Assembly (NCBI GenBank): GCA_018398765.1
Contig: JAHBMJ010002569.1
Coordinates: 1-37,500 of the forward strand
Direction: 5' to 3'
DNA: 37,500 nucleotides
Origin: Chromera velia
Lineage: Eukaryota; Sar; Chromeraceae
A program made the translations under genes and the position numbers. The notes below the pieces were generated by a model that searched no databases, had not been told where the DNA came from, and saw nothing but the letters and a program-made list of their open reading frames with translations. Shown here one piece after another: positions 32,543 to 37,500 of this stretch. Position 1 is the first letter of the stretch, and every line of letters begins with the position of its first letter.

Positions 32543-33658
32543 GGTATATGATTGTAACAGCGTTATGTATGCAAAACTATATATGCATGGTCCACTTGGA
32601 CGATATAAAAAAGTTTAAGCCTAGGTTCAGCTATGTTCAGCCTCATAAACTTAATTAAAAAACAAACGAATAGCCTAGTAGTATAAAATATAAGATTAAT
32701 TAAAATATCTTCATTCTAGTTCATTCTATAGTCTATATTCTAATGTAAACAGTTAGAGCGAATGTTTTGAAGCAAAAAAAAACCATAGAGATCGTTGGAT
32801 CGATCGATTTAAGGACGCTGAGTATGTGCCGTTTGATGACTAAACCGCAAAAGAAGGTATACAGTGCAGAAATAGAAAAAATAAATAAATCATACAGAGA
32901 TTTTCCGCTAGATTTTAGGGATCGAAACATTTAGGAGACGGTATAGGAGACAGGTGTACTCAGAAAGGAAAGTCGACGAAATTAAGTTAGACAGGCGTCC
33001 CATTAATTATAAATGAGACTGTGTTCGCGTGGCGTGTAGTAGAGATATGAAGCTAAGTATGAAGTCATCACCTACTAAGGCCGTCGATCACGAAGAGCCT
33101 CGGAAGAAGAAAGTGGAAGAAAAGAAGAGGAGAAAAAATAAAAAAAGAATTAAAATAAGACAATACTGGATCTATAGTCTAGGATCTAGTATACTGGATC
33201 GAATGGAAGCAACAATTTCTATCATATGATGCAAGTTCCCATAAGAACAATTAGGAGACAAAGAAAAAAAAATGTTAAGGATAAGATTAACTAAAATAGC
33301 ATGCACTAGCATTACATATAAGTGGATAGATATTTGGATTTAGTTCTAGCAATCAGTCCCCATCATAAAATATGTAAACTGAAGTTACTCAACACAAAGT
33401 GTTAGTGACGGTTGGTCATTAGATTGCAATCGTCCTAGAGTTGGCCATTGACATTTTTGGGGAAGTCCTAGGACGTCCCATGCATGCTAGCATGCATACA
33501 AGTCTGCATGAACTAGGGTCTGAAGTCAGCAATGAGGCGGTGCTTTATTGTTAATTTATACGCCGGGGCAACTCTTGGTAGAACGGCGACAGTGTTTCAT
33601 CACTTAAGAGCCTAGAAGTTCGTAGAAGTTGATTGATGAATACAGAACTGGAAGTCAA
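32543..33658. other. AT-rich DNA, no gene seen
   Basis: No coding signal, RNA gene or clear repeat recognised. Confidence 0.5.
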
Positions 33659-33666
33659 CAGAATTT

Positions 33667-33983
33667 CTAGGCGCCGCACATAGAAAAAAAAAAGGAAAAA
33701 AAAAGTTGGGGAGGCCTAATTTTTTTTTTCTTTTTTTTTTTATTTTTTCATTTCAAGTGCTAGCTCTGGCGACAGATAGACATAGCGGGAAGGCCCTAGG
33801 GCGGAACATATCAATCAATCGATCAAATCAATCAAGTGCCTCCAAAAAGAAAAAAATCTCTTTCGATTTTCAAACTTACTTTTCTACATAGGATGTGTAT
33901 ACGACTTTTGACCTTAAAAAAAAAAAAAAAAAAAATTGGGGAGACCTAATTTTTTCTTCTTTTTTTTTATGTGCGGCGCCTAG
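33667..33983. mobile_element. MITE, 317 bp, with 15-bp inverted ends and 8-bp target duplication
   Basis: Left end ctaggcgccgcacat, right end atgtgcggcgcctag, a perfect inverted repeat. Flanked on both sides by cagaattt (33659-33666 and 33984-33991). The interior has two A-run/ttggggagrcctaa/T-run blocks in direct orientation. The 8-bp duplication points to hAT-type mobilisation. Confidence 0.85.
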
Positions 33984-33991
33984 CAGAATTT

Positions 33992-34438
33992 AAGTAGAAT
34001 TAAAAATGAAATCTACTAGCTACTTTAGTAAACACTATAGTAGCAAACACGTACAAAGATGACATACTAAGATATAACTTAGAGGCAAGTTTAATAGAGC
34101 CCCGGCCCCCCCTGACATCTAGACAATGTACTAACTCTCCCTCTCAAACAATGCATGGAAAAGAGCGTGTCCATGCAGTCGTCTCTTCCCTCTTTTCTTT
34201 CAGTATCTTTCTTTCCCGCGATCGAGGTTAGTAATTTTCTTTATATTTTTAAAGTTTCAGCTTCTAATTTATATTTATATAAAATATATTTTATCAAAAA
34301 AATGTGTGTACTCTGCATGGGGCCATTTCTTTATAGTTGCATCGTGATGCCAGTCGGAGGACGTCGGGACGAATTAAAGAGGGAAAGAAGAACAGAGCTG
34401 CGTCCCTTTGACGTCTTTTTGCATGTACACGCTGCGTG
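33992..34438. other. No gene recognised
   Basis: AT-rich sequence without a supported feature. Confidence 0.45.
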
Positions 34439-34441
34439 ACA

Positions 34442-34473
<32 letters not shown>

Positions 34474-34500
34474 CACACGCACACACACACACACCTATAG

Positions 34501-34542
<42 letters not shown>

Positions 34543-34543
34543 C

Positions 34544-34577
<34 letters not shown>

Positions 34578-34611
34578 AGAGAAAGAGAGAAAGAGAGAGA
34601 GACTCTAACTT
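34439..34611. repeat. (CGCA)n-(CA)n-(GA)n compound microsatellite
   Basis: Reads as TC then TG repeats on the minus strand, the mirror of the exchanger introns at 1.3 kb. Confidence 0.95.
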
Positions 34612-34958
34612 GCAGGGAATCAAACTCCCACAACTGCATGAAACTCTAGATAAACCTTCACATTCATGGAGATGAATCAATGCATGACTTTTAAGACAGA
34701 GAGCAAGAGGGACAGAGATACAGGCAGACACTTGACACGCACGCAGACATACGAATGCATAAACATACTCTTGAACGCACCACGCACTTGCATGCACACA
34801 CACACGCACACACACAAAGAAACATTCGGGGACCATACAAGCAGACGGACAAGATGTTTCTTCTTCTCCGTCCTTTTCTTCATGTACGCAACAGGCAAAG
34901 ACAGAAAGAATACAGACAGAGACGCACGCACACAAAGACAGAGAGGGGGTGGGTGGAG

Positions 34959-34962
<4 letters not shown>

Positions 34963-34998
<36 letters not shown>

Positions 34999-35020
34999 GG
35001 AGAGGGAGAGAGAGAAACTC
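34963..35020. repeat. (CA)n-(GA)n microsatellite
   Basis: A CA run at about 34963-34995 is followed by GAG/GA repeats. Confidence 0.93.
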
Positions 35021-35879
35021 TCGAGAGAGAGGAGGGGGCGGGGGGGAGGCCCAGTGGGGGAGTTTGAAGGGGCACCGGAGATGATTGAAGAAAGGCAGAG
35101 AGAAGCCGGTGATCCCATGAATTCTGAAAAGCAGAGGGGGAGAAAGGAAGGACGCAAACTGAGAAAGATAGCAACGAGAAAAGACCAGAACAGGATACAA
35201 CAGTACGCAGAGAACAAAAGAAGAGAGTGCAAGAGAAAGCGCGGAAGAGAAGAGGAGAGCAGGACAGAGCACGGCACACAAGTAGAACAAAAACAGCAGA
35301 AAAAGAAAAGAAGAACGGAAGAGGAGAAGTGAAGGGGAGATAATCCAAGCAGGCACCAGTACCGGTGGAAAGAAAGGATGCCGGAAGAAGAACAGTCACA
35401 CAGACAGTCGGGGGGGGGGAGTGAGGGAAGGGGAGGGAGAGAGAGTTTGAACAAAAATGGATGCACGAGGAAAGGAGTGGGAGAGACCGTGGATCATATG
35501 TGAGTGAGTACAAGGAAAAAAGATTTTGCTAGAAAAAGAAAAAGAGAAAAAGAGAAAAAGTGAAACTGCACAGGCAAAAACGCCAATGCTGCCAAACAGC
35601 TGATAGCTGTCTCTTGGGTCTGTCTCTCAGGATGCCAAAACGCTCATGGATTTGTGTTGGTTGGTTTCTCTATCCCCTTATTCTTTCGGTGCATGTCTGA
35701 AAGAAGCCTGCTTGAGCTTTCGTGAGAGGACCCTTGCCAGAGCTTTGAGGGAATTCCTCTCAAGGACATTCTTTCTCATTTCTCTCGTCAGGGAAGAGAA
35801 ATGTTTTCTCCACGTGGCTTCATCTCGGGGATCCTCATGTCTTCTCCATGAAAGCTTGCTCAAAGGGTCATGAAAGCGA
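35021..35879. other. Purine-rich stretch downstream of rps29
   Basis: Strongly A/G-rich on the + strand to about 35580. Open frames here follow from low complexity and carry no domain. The part next to 35880 must include the rps29 3' UTR. Confidence 0.45.
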
Positions 35880-36244
35880 TCAGCGGAGCTGCAGACACAG
35901 GAAAGAAAACGACGATGACAACAAAGTCGACCACGGTGAGATAGAACGAAAGGAGGAGGGAGAGAACCAGGGAAAGAGAGAGAGAGCCAAGGCCGACCTT
36001 GACGAATCCGATCTGAGTGGCGCGCTCACGGAAGCACTGACGGCAGATGTCAAGGCCGTACTTGCGGATCAGACCGTGACGGTTGGAGCACACCTTGCTG
36101 CAAAGAGAGAAGGGGAAAGAGGAGGGACGTCAGGGTGCTTTGCTTGGGCAGTCAGGGACGACATGGAGGGATCGGAAAAGCGACTTACCACCGGCGGCCA
36201 CCGGGGCCGTAGTCTTTGGGACGAGCGTTGTAAAGAGAAGGCAT
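35880..36244 (-). CDS. rps29: 40S ribosomal protein S29 (uS14), three exons, 54 aa
   Basis: Exon 1: 36244-36189 (ATG plus 18 codons and two bases). Exon 2: 36097-35998 (one base plus 33 codons). Exon 3: 35888-35880 (Leu, Arg, TGA). All junctions are GT-AG and phases match; the first Cys codon is split between exons 1 and 2. The protein starts [18 protein letters not shown] and continues C-K-V-C, then [18 protein letters not shown], ending IGFVKLR. This gives the two CxxC pairs that bind the single zinc of eukaryotic uS14, and its length matches the 56-residue human protein. It sits in the head of the small ribosomal subunit. No disabling change is visible, so it is probably functional. Confidence 0.95.
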
Positions 36245-36320
36245 CCTTTCGCACTGTCACTCGCCTGGATGAACGTTTAGTAGTAAAGGAGGCGGAGGAC
36301 CGAGCGGTTTCTCGTGGAAC

Positions 36321-36357
36321 GCCGCCCGCGCGCCATATTAATAGCGGCGCGCGCGGC
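36321..36357. promoter_or_regulatory. GC-rich inverted repeat just upstream of rps29
   Basis: gccgcccgcgcgcc and ggcgcgcgcggc face each other around an atattaata core, about 80-110 bases upstream of the rps29 ATG. It could form a stem in the 5' UTR or promoter. A role is inference. Confidence 0.4.
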
Positions 36358-36520
36358 GTGCACGATGCATGTGGCGGCGCGGCCACGGGCGGCGCGCGTA
36401 TATGCGCCTATCGCCTCGGGGGGCAGCTCAGCTTTGCTGGGCTCAGCCGAGAGGCCCTGAGAACACACGCAGTCGCATATCGCGCTCTTCAAATTTTGGC
36501 GACGTCAGGCTTTCGAGACA

Positions 36521-36605
36521 CCGCGGCGTTTACGGTCAAACGCCGCGGTGCCGCGGAGCGGCACCAAGCGCCGCGGAGCGCCCGAAGGGCGCACCGCGGC
36601 GCGCC
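36521..36605. repeat. Cluster of three perfect GC hairpins
   Basis: Stem 1: 36521-36531 with 36538-36548 (11 bp, 6-nt loop). Stem 2: 36547-36553 with 36559-36565 (7 bp, 5-nt loop). Stem 3: 36578-36583 with 36587-36592 (6 bp, GAA loop). The block ends gcaccgcggcgcgccgcg. Confidence 0.8.
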
Positions 36606-36609
36606 GCGT

Positions 36610-37500
36610 TTGTAAAACCTTGAAGAAAGGGGGGGAACCGCGGCGTGATTATTCCGGTCTTTACCTTTTCTGAGGCAAGTTGAACCAAATTAATCAGCAA
36701 TTAATCAAATTTATCATTGAAACACCTTAAAAAATTTTTTTGGGCGCCTGCGGCGCTCAGAAAAAACCGTTTTTACGGTATATGGGGCCGTGTCCCCAAC
36801 AGGGGGGGGCGCCACCGCGGAGGGGCCTGGAAGGAACCGCGGCGCAGCCGTGGTGCTAAAAATGGCCGCTCTAGAAAGCCTGCTCGACGTGTGTGCATCA
36901 CTGCGCGTGCGTCATTTCCACTATAATCCTTCAACGGTTCGGGGATGCATATTCCACTATATTTAATCGGGTATTCTTGCATGCATCGATCGATCGACAG
37001 CATTATATTTTGGTGTTCACTCACGCACAAAAATGTGTGATCAACACACTCCCAAGTGCTCGTTACACTGGTCATGCACTACAGTTACGCTTATTTACGT
37101 GACAGAAGTGCAAAAGTACTGAAGATTGGTGGGTCTAACTGCACTTGCAAAGGAGCACCGCGAGCGCTTACCACAGGAAAATGCTGACAATGACATGCCA
37201 AACATGCTTCACGACATTCGTCGTAGCTTCACTTCTTATATATCCGAAAAACACTCCTGAATCAGTTGATTTGTCGAGATCTCCTCATAGATTATGGAAA
37301 ATCGACGCAACTACAGATCTATTGCCCTTTATTCATGCCAACGCTGGTACGTCAATGAGTCATTTAGGCAGGTATAGCGCAGTAGAGCTGTATCACGATC
37401 GAGCTTCTCTCTTGACGGTATTTGAATATCCCCAACTTCACGCTTCATTACTAATCTCCCTGCCACTATAAACAGAGGGACATTGTCAAAAAAACAAAGG
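36610..37500. other. No gene recognised; short GC-rich repeat motifs
   Basis: ggaaccgcggcg occurs at about 36636 and 36832. A gcgcctgcggcgc block next to an A/T run at about 36745 also occurs at about 6190, so a dispersed small repeat is likely. The rest shows no supported coding region. Confidence 0.45.

Noticed and set aside
34495-35513. Long minus-strand open frames of up to 323 codons.
   Set aside because: They come from CA/GA repeats and purine bias; composition is Ser/Leu/Cys/Val repeats with no domain.

Overview
The window is nuclear DNA of a eukaryote. Genes are split by GT-AG introns packed with CT/GT microsatellites, and most of the length is decayed transposable elements. A multi-exon Na+/H+ exchanger, a three-exon uS14 ribosomal protein gene, Ty3/gypsy chromoviruses and a LINE suggest a repeat-rich protist. 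An alveolate such as a chromerid alga is my best guess from style, but nothing here proves it.

Layout. 1-5157 (+): the 3' part of a sodium/proton exchanger-like gene, with at least 12 exons whose splice phases mostly chain together. 5158-7331: a repeat zone with two LINE-type 3' tails and a 1.04 kb hAT-like element (6057-7095) carrying 8-bp target duplications. 7332-9564 (-): a broken LINE reverse transcriptase with a triplicated 255-bp block at its cut edge. 9565-32472: one nested cluster of LTR retrotransposons. 32473-32542: the other side of the interrupted LINE. 32543-35879: AT-rich DNA with a 317-bp MITE, then microsatellite-rich, purine-biased DNA. 35880-36244 (-): rps29/uS14, 54 aa in three exons. 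36245-37500: a GC-rich hairpin cluster, then no recognisable gene.

The nest is the main structure. Element E1 (9565-32472, +, 268-bp LTRs, duplication cttca) sits in the LINE. E2 (13264-19455, -, duplication taggc) interrupts E1 in RNase H. E3 (20607-30997, +, 252-bp LTRs, duplication gagag) interrupts E1 in integrase. A 4.36 kb insert N (21852-26211) with short terminal inverted repeats splits the E3 gag zinc knuckle. N contains a 1.7 kb inverted-repeat element with a tRNA-like segment, and two exon-like blocks of unknown origin. All three LTR elements are chromoviruses (gag, protease, RT, RNase H, integrase, chromodomain) and all are dead. LTR pairs differ by roughly 6-8 %, almost only by transitions. 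The two cellular genes are the only ones likely to be working.
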